Shown here one piece after another: positions 44,012 to 51,959 of a DNA stretch of 64,000 bases. Source of the DNA: Acidobacteriota bacterium. Its GTDB lineage: Bacteria > Acidobacteriota > Terriglobia > Bryobacterales > Bryobacteraceae. Positions within the stretch are counted from its first letter, which is position 1; the number at the start of each line of letters is the position of its first letter. The notes below the pieces were generated by a model that saw only the letters and a program-made list of their open reading frames with translations, did no database searches and was not told the origin of the DNA. Both the position numbers and the translations under genes were made by a program. The DNA lies in the NCBI GenBank assembly GCA_018268935.1, contig JAFDVS010000026.1:1-64000 (forward strand), given 5' to 3'.

Positions 44012-46047
44012 CGCAGAATGCGGAATAGATTGCTGTAATCATCGGTCCATAGCCGAACATTCTGCTCCACATGCGGCGGTGAAAATCCCTTCAACCGCGG
44101 CTTGTCGAGGTCTTCCTTCCTGTTGGCCACGAGCACCATATCGGTGCCATAGTAGCCCAGATCCTCATCACCGCCATCTTCAATCAGCAGGCTCGGCTTT
44201 CCCAGAGCCTCGGCCGCGCGCGCAATCACGGGCTTCAGATTCAGATAGCGGTTGGAGATATGGATTACAAGAATCCCATCCGGCTTGAGGTGTTTGAAGT
44301 ACAGCAGGAACGCTTCTTTCGTCAGCAAATGTACAGGCACTGAGTCAGAAGAGAACGCATCCATGTGCAGTACGTCATAGCCCTGCGGCTCCTCCCGCTC
44401 CAATGACAGGCGCGCGTCGCCCATGACAATGTCGAGCTTCGCCGGGCAATCCTTGATGAACGTGAATTCCTTCTTCGCGATCTCCACCACCAGCGGGTTG
44501 ATCTCGTAGATGCGGAAGTGGTCGCCGGCGCGGGCATAGGTCAGCATGACACCGGCCCCCAACCCCGTGATTCCGATTTTCTGCGGCTTGTCCCGATCCT
44601 TGGCGTGAATCGCGCGTCCCACGCCGCTGTTCGGCCCAAAGTAACTCGTCTGCTCCCGCGCCCGAGACGGGTGCAGATACTGTTCGCCATGATTGATGAC
44701 GCCGTGGGTCAGCTTGCGCGACCAGTCGGCATCGCCTTCCTGCCCGTAGTCCGCAGTTCGCATACCCCCGTAGAAGTTACGAACCAGAGTCCGGTACTCT
44801 GCGGAGCTTTTCTGCGTGTGTTGTACCAGTATCACGGCCATGGCCAATGTACCGGCAGCAGCCACTACCCACGCCCATCCTCCTTGTGAGCGATGCAGCA
44901 GACTTTGTCTGTCTCCCCACTGCACCAGCAACAGCAGTACGGCGCACGCGATGATCCCGATGGGAAACTCACTGTAGTTCACAAAGAACGAGGGAGCCAC
45001 CACACCAACAAACAGCCCGCCCAGCGCGCCTCCCACGGAAATCATGAGATAGAACGAAGTCAGGTATCGAGGGTGCGGCTTCAATGAGGCCACTTCGCCG
45101 TGGCAGGTCATGCAGCAGATAAACAATGCCGAGGCGAACAGAGCCACCTTCTTCGGAATATTCAACTCGGTTTCGGCGGTGATGCCGTGTGTCATCGCGG
45201 CCAGCGCCAGCGCCGTCATCGGCAAGTACCAGTTGCGGCTGTACCAGCCGTCGCTATCGAAGGTGAGAATGAAACTCAACAGATACAGGCACAGCGGCAA
45301 TACCCACAGGAACGGGATAGGGGCGACATCGACGGTGAGGTGATTTGTGATGGAGAGCAGCAGCACCGAAGCACAGGCCGACAAACCCGTCCACAGCAGC
45401 CAGTGGATGAGAGGAGGGGCTTTCGCCGGCGGATCATCCAACTTCACCTCTTCCACCGGAGCGATCGCCAGATCACGGCTCCGCCAGGCCAATGAGGCGC
45501 AAAGCGCAACAAACACGACGTAAGCGCCGCTCCATACATAGGCCTGCAAGCGCGTCGGCAGCAGCGGCTCAATCAGAAACGGGTATCCCAGCAGTGCCAG
45601 CATCGAGCCGATGTTTGACAAGGCAAACAGCCGGTAAGGCGACGCCCCCGGCATGGCCCTGGCATACCAGGCTTGCACGAGGGGGCCTGTGGTAGAAAGC
45701 AATAGATACGGCAACCCGACAGTACCCGCCAGCAACCCCAGTATCTGCAGCGTCGGATTCCCGCCACCTACCGGTTTCCAATTGTCACCCGGCGCCACCG
45801 GCAACACGAGCAGACTCATTGCAAGCAGCAACAGGTGGATCGTCGTCTGCGATCTACTGGCCAGCCTGCTTGTGCTCCAGTGGGAGTACAAATATCCCCC
45901 AAGCAGTGCCATCTGAAAGAACAGCATGCACGTCGTCCACACCGCCGCCGATCCGCCGAACCATGGCAGGATGATCTTGGCGATGATCGGCTGTACCTGA
46001 AACAGAAGATAAGCGCTGACAAAGATCGTAACCGCGTAGTGAAGCAT
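44008..46047 (-). CDS. Fused MFS-like membrane domain and spermidine synthase-like domain
   Basis: 679 residues. About the first 430 form 11-12 membrane helices. The C-terminal about 200 residues form a spermidine-synthase-like Rossmann domain with the nucleotide loop ITGLGAGVMLTYA, the acidic residue in YEINP and VMGDARLSLE, and DVLHMDAFSSDSVP, where the proton-acceptor Asp is expected. Such fusions are widespread in Acidobacteria, but the reaction (polyamine, or another aminopropyl- or methyl-transfer-like step) is not established. A CHGE motif in the membrane part is a family feature, not a heme site. It lies nine bases after the thiolase stop and may be co-transcribed with it. Confidence 0.85.
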   Translation of the reverse strand: MLHYAVTIFVSAYLLFQVQPIIAKIILPWFGGSAAVWTTCMLFFQMALLGGYLYSHWSTSRLASRSQTTIHLLLLAMSLLVLPVAPGDNWKPVGGGNPTLQILGLLAGTVGLPYLLLSTTGPLVQAWYARAMPGASPYRLFALSNIGSMLALLGYPFLIEPLLPTRLQAYVWSGAYVVFVALCASLAWRSRDLAIAPVEEVKLDDPPAKAPPLIHWLLWTGLSACASVLLLSITNHLTVDVAPIPFLWVLPLCLYLLSFILTFDSDGWYSRNWYLPMTALALAAMTHGITAETELNIPKKVALFASALFICCMTCHGEVASLKPHPRYLTSFYLMISVGGALGGLFVGVVAPSFFVNYSEFPIGIIACAVLLLLVQWGDRQSLLHRSQGGWAWVVAAAGTLAMAVILVQHTQKSSAEYRTLVRNFYGGMRTADYGQEGDADWSRKLTHGVINHGEQYLHPSRAREQTSYFGPNSGVGRAIHAKDRDKPQKIGITGLGAGVMLTYARAGDHFRIYEINPLVVEIAKKEFTFIKDCPAKLDIVMGDARLSLEREEPQGYDVLHMDAFSSDSVPVHLLTKEAFLLYFKHLKPDGILVIHISNRYLNLKPVIARAAEALGKPSLLIEDGGDEDLGYYGTDMVLVANRKEDLDKPRLKGFSPPHVEQNVRLWTDDYSNLFRILR

Positions 46048-46056
46048 TCGAAGTAA

Positions 46057-47184
46057 CTATTCCAACCTTTCCACGATAGTCGCGGTTCCCATCCCGAACC
46101 CGATGCACATCGACTGTAATCCGAACCGTCCTCCGGTGCGTTCCAGAATGTGCAGCAGTTTCGTCATCAGCACAGCTCCCGTGGCCCCTAACGGATGCCC
46201 GTGCGCGATCGCCCCGCCTTGCATGTTGACCCGCGCCATATCCGGCCGCAGTTCGCGCGCCCATGCCAGAACAACGCTGGCAAAGGCTTCGTTGATTTCG
46301 AAAACATCGATGTCCGCCACATCGAGGCGAGCTTTGCGCAGTGCTGCCTGAGTGGCATCAATGGACCCAGTCAGCATCAACACGGGGTCCGTTCCTACCA
46401 CCACGCGTGTGAGAACCCGGGCTCGCTTTCTCAGGCCCAACTCTTTTGCCTTCTCCGACGACCCCAACAGCAGCGCTGCCGCGCCATCGGAAATCTGGCT
46501 CGAATTGCCGGCGGATACTGCGCCGCCCGCGCGGAACGCAGCCGCCAGTTGGCCCATTTTCTCCAGGTTCGGATTCGCGCGCACGCCCTCATCCGCGGTG
46601 CACCCGTTTACTGTTATCAGTTCTTTCGCCGTCCACCCTAGGCGAGCGGCAGCGGCAGCCCGGCAGTGACTCATGGCCGCGTACTCATCCAACTCGCGCC
46701 GGGATAATCCCCACCTCTCCACCAGCATCTCCGCGGATTGACCCTGATGCACTATGTCAAAGGGAAACGACTCGCGGAGTTCTGCCGTAATCTTCCCATC
46801 CGATCCAATGGGCACCCGGCTCATACTTTCTACTCCGCAGGCAATGGCCAGTTCCATGTCTCCGGCCGCAATGGCCTGAGCCGCAAAGTGAACCGCCTGC
46901 TGCCCGCTGCCGCAGAAACGGTTCAATTGCAGGCCGGGAACAGAGATTGGGAACCCTGCCTGGAGCGCCGCCAGCCTTGCCACGTTGAGGCCTTGCTCGG
47001 CCACGGGAGACACGCAGCCAGCGACCACATCTTCCACCTGCGCCTTCTCCACTCCAGCACGCGCCACCACCGCTTCCAGGACTCGTGCCAGCAGGTGCAC
47101 AGGGTGCACCCCATGCAACGCGCCGTCGGGCTTACCGCGGCCGATCGGCGTGCGTACGGCTTCCAATAGGAATACATCGCGCAT
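46057..47184 (-). CDS. Acetyl-CoA acyltransferase (thiolase)
   Basis: 375 residues from ATG 47184, with GAGG about eight bases before it. The three thiolase sites are present: the acylated Cys in NRFCGSGQQA, the His in GGAIAHGHPLGATGAV and the Cys in MCIGFGMG, where the usual motif is CIGGG. The protein thiolyses 3-ketoacyl-CoA or condenses two acyl-CoA. Chain length is not predictable. Reading upstream to 47241 would cover a terminator and is rejected. It is followed by the membrane/spermidine-synthase fusion. Confidence 0.9.
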   Translation of the reverse strand: MRDVFLLEAVRTPIGRGKPDGALHGVHPVHLLARVLEAVVARAGVEKAQVEDVVAGCVSPVAEQGLNVARLAALQAGFPISVPGLQLNRFCGSGQQAVHFAAQAIAAGDMELAIACGVESMSRVPIGSDGKITAELRESFPFDIVHQGQSAEMLVERWGLSRRELDEYAAMSHCRAAAAARLGWTAKELITVNGCTADEGVRANPNLEKMGQLAAAFRAGGAVSAGNSSQISDGAAALLLGSSEKAKELGLRKRARVLTRVVVGTDPVLMLTGSIDATQAALRKARLDVADIDVFEINEAFASVVLAWARELRPDMARVNMQGGAIAHGHPLGATGAVLMTKLLHILERTGGRFGLQSMCIGFGMGTATIVERLE

Positions 47185-47227
47185 GAGAATGCCTCGGAAC
47201 AGTATTACATCCCTGGGAAGGATAAAA

Positions 47228-47257
47228 AAACCGGGGTGCATCGAGCAGCCCCGGTTT
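47228..47257 (-). terminator. Rho-independent terminator after the small secreted protein gene
   Basis: On the minus strand AAACCGGGG and CCCCGGTTT form a 9-base GC-rich stem around a 12-base loop, followed by a run of T (the A-run at 47224-47230). It ends the gene at 47284-47649 and separates it from the thiolase gene. Confidence 0.85.
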
Positions 47258-47283
47258 CCTTGGCAAAATCTTGCGGGAAGAGA

Positions 47284-47649
47284 TTATTGCACGCGCTTTG
47301 CGGTCATCTCCATTTCGCGGTCGCCGAAGCTCATCGTGAGCTTCAATTCGTCGCCTTTCAGCGCACCCTTATAGTTGATCTTCACTTCGTTGCCACCAAA
47401 ATTACGGGTCACCGAGAAAGACACATTGTCGCCATCCACTTTTCCTTCCTGGATCTCGACGGAGCCGTTGCGGCCTTCCATCGTCCCAGTCAGCTTGCCG
47501 CCGTCGGCTTTCAAGGTCATGGAGCTTTCACGTGTTTCGCCGTTCTGCATGGTGAAGCTGTACTTCCACTTCCCACTCACGTCTCCGGCGAACGCCGAGA
47601 CAACCAGAACAGCCAGGACCATCACGAGGGTCACAATACGAGTTTTCAT
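47284..47649 (-). CDS. Small secreted protein of unknown function
   Basis: 121 residues. A signal peptide (MKTRIVTLVMVLAVLVVSAFA) is followed by a beta-rich lipocalin- or avidin-like outline: GKWKYSFTMQNGET, GGKLTGTMEG, GDNVSFSVTRNFGGNEV and a closing strand ELKLTMSFGDREMEM. Similar proteins with WxxxxxxxNGE-like openings are frequent in Acidobacteria and probably bind a ligand in the periplasm. AAGGAG lies 12 bases before the ATG. It has its own terminator. No specific function can be assigned. Confidence 0.72.
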   Translation of the reverse strand: MKTRIVTLVMVLAVLVVSAFAGDVSGKWKYSFTMQNGETRESSMTLKADGGKLTGTMEGRNGSVEIQEGKVDGDNVSFSVTRNFGGNEVKINYKGALKGDELKLTMSFGDREMEMTAKRVQ

Positions 47650-47716
47650 TGAGAGCGGAGACTCCTTATCGTAGGTAGAGATGTCAACGGAATGAGGGAA
47701 GTTACCACGCCAAATG

Positions 47717-47734
47717 TTAAGCTAAATTAAGCTT
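47717..47734 (+). promoter_or_regulatory. Short repeats with a -10-like element upstream of 47735
   Basis: TTAAGCT occurs twice at 47717 and 47727, ten bases apart, and AAGCT/AGCTT also form a small inverted repeat. TAAATT at 47723-47728 ends six bases before ATG 47735, so repeats and -10 element overlap. This could be an operator over a leaderless promoter; no -35 element is clear. Confidence 0.35.
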
Positions 47735-48040
47735 ATGCGAACGCTCATGGGAATGGCGCTCGCCCTCACACTCTGGGCAGCAACCGCCACCAACGATAAG
47801 GGCCCGGGGCCCAAATGGGAGTCCATGCCAACTGAAGCTGTCACCGCGGAGGCCGCTCCTGCTGCTGCGCCGCCGCAGACAGTGGAACCGAAAGCCCCGT
47901 CTCTCGCCGATACCATGACAAAACCCGCTCAGGCCGTTCCTGAGCCGGAACCCGACATCTTTCCCATACCGCTACGCATCGCGGCCGCGCTGGCAGTGGT
48001 CGCCATGGTTGCCTATGTCGCGGTCTCCAGGCTCTCCTAG
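47735..48040 (+). CDS. Small exported or membrane-anchored protein of unknown function
   Basis: 101 residues. It has an N-terminal hydrophobic segment (MGMALALTLWAATATN), then a Pro/Ala/Glu-rich stretch (TAEAAPAAAPPQTVEP), then a C-terminal membrane helix (IPLRIAAALAVVAMVAYVAV). The simplest picture is a two-helix protein with an extracytoplasmic linker, or a signal peptide plus tail anchor. It lies eight bases before thiD and is probably in the same transcript, although no link to thiamine synthesis is apparent. It has no homology I can recognise. Confidence 0.6.
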   Translation: MRTLMGMALALTLWAATATNDKGPGPKWESMPTEAVTAEAAPAAAPPQTVEPKAPSLADTMTKPAQAVPEPEPDIFPIPLRIAAALAVVAMVAYVAVSRLS

Positions 48041-48048
48041 CGGGCACC

Positions 48049-48834
48049 GTGAAGCCCGTCGCCCTCACCATCGCCGGTTCAGACCCTAGTGGTGGCGCGG
48101 GAATACAGGCTGACCTCAAGACCTTTCATCAGTTTGGCGTCTTCGGCGAGGCAGTGCTCACGCTGCTCACGGTCCAGAACACCGTCACCGTGGAAGCAGT
48201 CGAAATCCTGGACCCAGACTTTGTCGTCCGTCAACTGGACGCTGTTCTTGCTGATGTTCCGCCTCAGGCGGCGAAAACAGGCGCCTTGGGCCACGCCCCG
48301 ATGATAGAAGCAATCGCTGCCGCTGCCGCTCGTTTTTTGTTTCCGCTGGTCGTCGATCCCGTCATGATCAGCAAGCATGGCGCACCCCTGATCGCCGAGG
48401 AAGCCCGCCAAGTGCTGTCCACCAGTCTGATGCCGCGGGCCTTTCTCATCACCCCGAACCTTCACGAGGCCTCGGTTCTGGCCGGCTTCCCTGTAGACAC
48501 GCCACAGGCCATGCGACAGGCAGCGCGCCAACTTCGCTTCATGGGCGCCCGATCGGTCCTCATCAAAGGCGGTCATCTCGAAGGCTCCGCCCTCGATCTT
48601 CTCTACACAGAGGACGGCATCTTCCACGAGTTTCCCGGCGAGCGCATCGATACACCGCACACCCACGGAACCGGTTGTACCTATTCGGCAGCCATCACCG
48701 CGTGTCTGGCCCTCGGCATGGCGCTCCCTGAGGCCGTAGCCCGCGCCAAGCGTTTCATCGCCGAAGCCATTCGCACCAACCCCGGCTTGGGGCGAGGCTC
48801 CGGCCCCGTCAATCATCACGCCAACCCAGGCTAG
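48049..48834 (+). CDS. thiD: Hydroxymethylpyrimidine/phosphomethylpyrimidine kinase
   Basis: 261 residues from GTG 48049. The ribokinase-like fold opens with ALTIAGSDPSGGAGIQADLKTF, the ThiD signature, with the substrate loop VVDPVMISKHGAPL and the anion-hole motif HTHGTGCTYSAAI near the C terminus. It phosphorylates HMP and HMP-phosphate in thiamine synthesis. It lies directly after the small membrane protein gene. No thiamine riboswitch (THI box) is evident upstream in the window. Confidence 0.95.
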   Translation: MKPVALTIAGSDPSGGAGIQADLKTFHQFGVFGEAVLTLLTVQNTVTVEAVEILDPDFVVRQLDAVLADVPPQAAKTGALGHAPMIEAIAAAAARFLFPLVVDPVMISKHGAPLIAEEARQVLSTSLMPRAFLITPNLHEASVLAGFPVDTPQAMRQAARQLRFMGARSVLIKGGHLEGSALDLLYTEDGIFHEFPGERIDTPHTHGTGCTYSAAITACLALGMALPEAVARAKRFIAEAIRTNPGLGRGSGPVNHHANPG

Positions 48835-48857
48835 AAGATTCCTGGAAAAAAAAACTC

Positions 48858-48895
48858 TTGACATGATTCTGTAATTCCAATATTGTCGAAATATG
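48858..48895 (+). promoter_or_regulatory. arsM promoter with overlapping imperfect palindrome
   Basis: TTGACA at 48858-48863, a 17-base spacer and TATTGT at 48881-48886. The -10 box ends six bases before ATG 48893, so the transcript is probably leaderless. An imperfect inverted repeat (TTCC-A-ATATT-GTCGA-AATAT-GGAA, about 48875-48898) overlaps the -10 box and start codon, in the position expected for an ArsR-type operator. No arsR gene is nearby. Confidence 0.65.
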
Positions 48896-49756
48896 GAACA
48901 AGCACCTACACAAATCAAAGACGTCGTCAAAGAAAAGTACGGCCAAGCTGCTCTGAGAGTGACCACCGGCAAGGGATCTGCCTGTTGCGGATCCGCCCCG
49001 GCGAGCATCAGTGACTGCGCCGACCCTATCACTTCTAACCTCTACAGCCAAGTCGAGCAGGGACAACTTCCGGAAACTGCCGTTCTCGCCTCACTTGGCT
49101 GCGGGAATCCGACCGCACTCGCCGACCTACACCCCGGCGAGACTGTACTCGACCTCGGCTCCGGCGGAGGGATCGACGTGCTGCTCTCCGCCAAGCGCGT
49201 CGGTCCCACCGGCAAAGCGTATGGCCTTGACATGACCGACGAGATGCTCGCCCTGGCTCGCGAGAACCAGGCCAAAGCCGGTGTGACCAACGTCGAGTTT
49301 CTGAAGGGCGAGATCGAGCACATCCCGCTTCCAGACAACTCTGTCGATGTGATCATCTCCAATTGCGTGATCAATCTCTCCGCCGACAAGGATAGCGTCC
49401 TGCGCGAGGCGTTCCGCGTCCTCAAACCGGGTGGCCGCTTCGCCGTCTCCGACGTGGTGACGCGTGGCGAAATCCCCGCCGCCGTTCGACAATCCGTTCT
49501 CGCCTGGGTCGGCTGCGTGGCAGGAGCTTTGGACCAAGATGACTACATCGGCAAGCTCAAGGCCGCCGGCTTTGAACAGGCCAGTATCGAGCCCACCCGC
49601 ATCTACAAAGTCGAAGACGCCCGCGAATTCCTCGCCGGTCAGGGCCTGGACGTGGAAGCGCTGGCCGGACAGATCGACGGCAAGTTTTTCAGCGGCTTCA
49701 TCCGTGCTACCAAGAGCGCGTCTGCTTCCTGCTGCAAACCGGGATGCTGCTCTTGA
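48893..49756 (+). CDS. arsM: Arsenite S-adenosylmethionine methyltransferase
   Basis: 287 residues. The SAM-binding loop is LDLGSGGGIDVLLSAKRVG. The conserved arsenic-binding cysteines are visible in SLGCGNP, SNCVINLS and WVGCVAGAL, together with an N-terminal ACCG and a C-terminal CCKPGCC tail that may add metal-binding sites. It methylates As(III) to volatile or less toxic species. The promoter is immediately upstream with no Shine-Dalgarno sequence. No other ars gene is present, so arsM stands alone between thiD and the M19 dipeptidase. Confidence 0.94.
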   Translation: MEQAPTQIKDVVKEKYGQAALRVTTGKGSACCGSAPASISDCADPITSNLYSQVEQGQLPETAVLASLGCGNPTALADLHPGETVLDLGSGGGIDVLLSAKRVGPTGKAYGLDMTDEMLALARENQAKAGVTNVEFLKGEIEHIPLPDNSVDVIISNCVINLSADKDSVLREAFRVLKPGGRFAVSDVVTRGEIPAAVRQSVLAWVGCVAGALDQDDYIGKLKAAGFEQASIEPTRIYKVEDAREFLAGQGLDVEALAGQIDGKFFSGFIRATKSASASCCKPGCCS

Positions 49757-49789
49757 TCGATCCGAACAGGCGGCAGGGAGAAGAGCAGC
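49746..49789. terminator. Possible hairpin between convergent arsM and M19 genes
   Basis: GCTGCTCTT and AAGAGCAGC form a perfect 9-base stem, but the loop is 26 bases long and no T-run follows on the plus strand. It begins inside the last codons of arsM and is only a tentative terminator. Confidence 0.35.
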
Positions 49790-49790
49790 G

Positions 49791-50906
49791 TTACGGCTTC
49801 GCGGCTCTCTCCGCCGCCCGCATGACACGCAACAGGTTCCCCGAATAGATCTTTCCGATATCGCCAGCTGAGTACCCTTTGTTCAGCAGTGCCTTCGTCA
49901 GGTTCGGGAATTGCGAAACATCCTCCAGCCCAACCGGGACGCAGGTCACTCCGTCGAAATCACTGCCAATTCCCACATAGTCCACTCCGGCGATCTTCAC
50001 CACATGATCGATGTGCTCCACAATGTCGGCCAGCGTCGCGCGCACTTTCGTCTTTGGGCGGGCGGCAGGAGGAAGCCGGCCCAGTTCCGAGGATTCCGCT
50101 GACTTCGGATTCAGAAACTCGCATCCAAAGTTGATCTGGATCACGCCGCCTTTCTTCGCCAATGCCTGGATCATTTCATCACTCATGTTGCGCGCAATAT
50201 CGGAGATCGCCCGGCAGGAGGAGTGCGACGCAAATGGAGGCGCCTTGGACACCTCGAGCACATCCCAGAACGTCTTGTCGGAGACGTGCGAGATGTCCAC
50301 CAGCATCCCGAGCCGGTTCATCTCCGCCACCACCTGCCTGCCGAATGCGGTCAGCCCATGGTGTTCGGGCTGCGATCCCGACGAGTCCGCCCAGGAATTG
50401 TTATTGGAATGGGTTAGCGTCATGTAGCGGATTCCCAGATCGTGATAGGTGCGCAGCAAGCGGAGGCTATCCTCGATCGCATGCCCGCCCTCGATCCCCA
50501 TCAGGGCCGCCATTTTCCCCTGCTTCCGCGCGGCGACAATCTGATCGGCAGTGCCGGCAAACACGAAGTCGTTTGGGAAGCGCGCCGCGATATCGCGTTT
50601 CACCGTGTCGATCATTTCCAGAGTGCGGTGTGCCGCCTGCTGCTTCTTCGCGTACGCTGCCGCCACATAGACGGCAAAGAACGTCGCCCCCACGTTGCCT
50701 CGCTTCAATCTGGGAATGTCGGTATGCGTCGCCTTTCCCGGTTTTGACAGGTCCAGACCCTTTACCGTTTCCGAAGTGACATCGTTGTGGGTGTCGATCA
50801 ACAGCAGCGAATTGTGAATCTGGAGCGCCTCGGCGTCGGTGTAGGTCTTCTTCTGGGCGCCAAGCAGCGAGGCGCACGCCAACAGCGTCAGGACATATCG
50901 GAACAT
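49791..50906 (-). CDS. Membrane dipeptidase, M19 family (renal dipeptidase-like)
   Basis: 371 residues. A signal peptide (MFRYVLTLLACASLLGA) is followed by the zinc motif DTHNDV, the bridging Glu in GIEGGHAIEDSLRLL, the His in THSNNNSWADSS, SHVSD and SHSSCRAI, and the Asp in IGSDFDG. These are all the metal ligands of the family. It cleaves dipeptides, including those with a C-terminal D-residue, in the periplasm. TAAAAT at 50919-50914 ends seven bases before the ATG and no ribosome binding site is present. It converges with arsM. Confidence 0.92.
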   Translation of the reverse strand: MFRYVLTLLACASLLGAQKKTYTDAEALQIHNSLLLIDTHNDVTSETVKGLDLSKPGKATHTDIPRLKRGNVGATFFAVYVAAAYAKKQQAAHRTLEMIDTVKRDIAARFPNDFVFAGTADQIVAARKQGKMAALMGIEGGHAIEDSLRLLRTYHDLGIRYMTLTHSNNNSWADSSGSQPEHHGLTAFGRQVVAEMNRLGMLVDISHVSDKTFWDVLEVSKAPPFASHSSCRAISDIARNMSDEMIQALAKKGGVIQINFGCEFLNPKSAESSELGRLPPAARPKTKVRATLADIVEHIDHVVKIAGVDYVGIGSDFDGVTCVPVGLEDVSQFPNLTKALLNKGYSAGDIGKIYSGNLLRVMRAAERAAKP

Positions 50907-50913
50907 GGGGCCT

Positions 50914-50919
50914 ATTTTA
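50914..50919 (-). promoter_or_regulatory. Putative -10 element for the M19 dipeptidase
   Basis: TAAAAT on the minus strand ends seven bases before ATG 50906, consistent with a leaderless message. No clear -35 element is seen. Confidence 0.4.
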
Positions 50920-50934
50920 GCCCGCCATGCACCC

Positions 50935-51876
50935 CTACTCGAAGAACAGAATCGTCGAGTTCACTTTCCACTTCGCCCAATCTGCGTCGCACACCAGGCA
51001 GCGGGTGCGGTAGCTCGAGTTCAGAGCCGTGATAATCGCCGGCACTTCTTTCGGATCCTCGGGCAAGTGGTCCACCGAAATTTCCATCCGCGGCTTGAAT
51101 TTCCTGATTGTCTTAGCTCCCCCCGCCAGTGCCTTCTTTTCCGCACCTTCCGTATCCATCTTGATGAAGTCCACACGTTCCAGTTTCAGCTCTTCCACCA
51201 TTTTGTCGATCGTTGTGAGGGGAGCCTTCACCACCTTATTCGAGGCTACGCGCTTAAGCAAGAAGCTGTCCATTGCGCTGGTGTCATCGTTCAGATGCAA
51301 TTCCAGGATGTCGTCTTTGTCCCAAACACCCTTCGGGTACACAATGACGCGGCCCTGTTCAATTTCCTTGGCGAAGTTCCGTTTCAGCACTTCCACGTTG
51401 ATGGGCGAGGGCTCAATGGCCACCACCAGTCCCGCACCCTGCTTCAGCGCCCACAGCGTCTCTGTTCCCACATTCGCGCCGCAGTCGAGCACCACATCTC
51501 CCTTGCGAATCGGCTTTCCGGAGAAGTTCTCGTATTTCCCTTCGATCTCTGCGATCTGCGCCACGGTGGCCGTGCCTTTGATTTCGGGCTCCCACATCTC
51601 CCCCCAGGGAGTGGAGACCAGTTGGAATCCATCCTGCTTCTTCACCAGGCGAGAACCCTGAAACGCTACATTTTGACGATTCATCATTCCCCAGCGACGG
51701 TAGAAGGATGAAATCGATTCCCCGATGCCGCAGGAGGGTCCACGCCCAACCAACACCATCGCTACCGCGCCCACAGGCGGGTACATCGCGAAGACGACGA
51801 CGAAGAGTACCTGGAGAACGATGTACGAACCCAGAATGATCTTGAGGATTTTTTCGGTGCGGGGAGAGAATTTCAT
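50935..51876 (-). CDS. FkbM-family methyltransferase with N-terminal membrane helix
   Basis: 313 residues from ATG 51876; AGGGGAGG ends two to three bases before it, a little close. The N terminus has one membrane helix (ILGSYIVLQVLFVVVFAMY). The SAM-binding part is VVLDCGANVGTETLWAL and VVAIEPSPINVEVLKRNF, and the FkbM-specific DFIKMDTEGAEKKALAGG follows. Family members O-methylate sugars or small molecules. The membrane anchor suggests action on a cell-surface glycan or lipid-linked substrate. Earlier starts at 51891 and 51897 are open. It lies 28 bases upstream of the M19 gene on the same strand. Confidence 0.85.
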   Translation of the reverse strand: MKFSPRTEKILKIILGSYIVLQVLFVVVFAMYPPVGAVAMVLVGRGPSCGIGESISSFYRRWGMMNRQNVAFQGSRLVKKQDGFQLVSTPWGEMWEPEIKGTATVAQIAEIEGKYENFSGKPIRKGDVVLDCGANVGTETLWALKQGAGLVVAIEPSPINVEVLKRNFAKEIEQGRVIVYPKGVWDKDDILELHLNDDTSAMDSFLLKRVASNKVVKAPLTTIDKMVEELKLERVDFIKMDTEGAEKKALAGGAKTIRKFKPRMEISVDHLPEDPKEVPAIITALNSSYRTRCLVCDADWAKWKVNSTILFFE

Positions 51877-51959
51877 GGCCTCCCCTACCATCGGCAAAAA
51901 CCGGACCGGCCTTTAGCGAACCAACGCTAACCCAAGTGATATGATGCACAAACCGCAAA

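Noticed and set aside
45095..45115. CXXCH-like motif in the membrane part of the spermidine-synthase fusion
   Set aside because: It lies within a membrane-helix region and the CHGE motif is common in the family, so a heme site is unlikely.
47665..48049. Thiamine riboswitch upstream of thiD
   Set aside because: No THI-box sequence was recognised before thiD or the small gene upstream.
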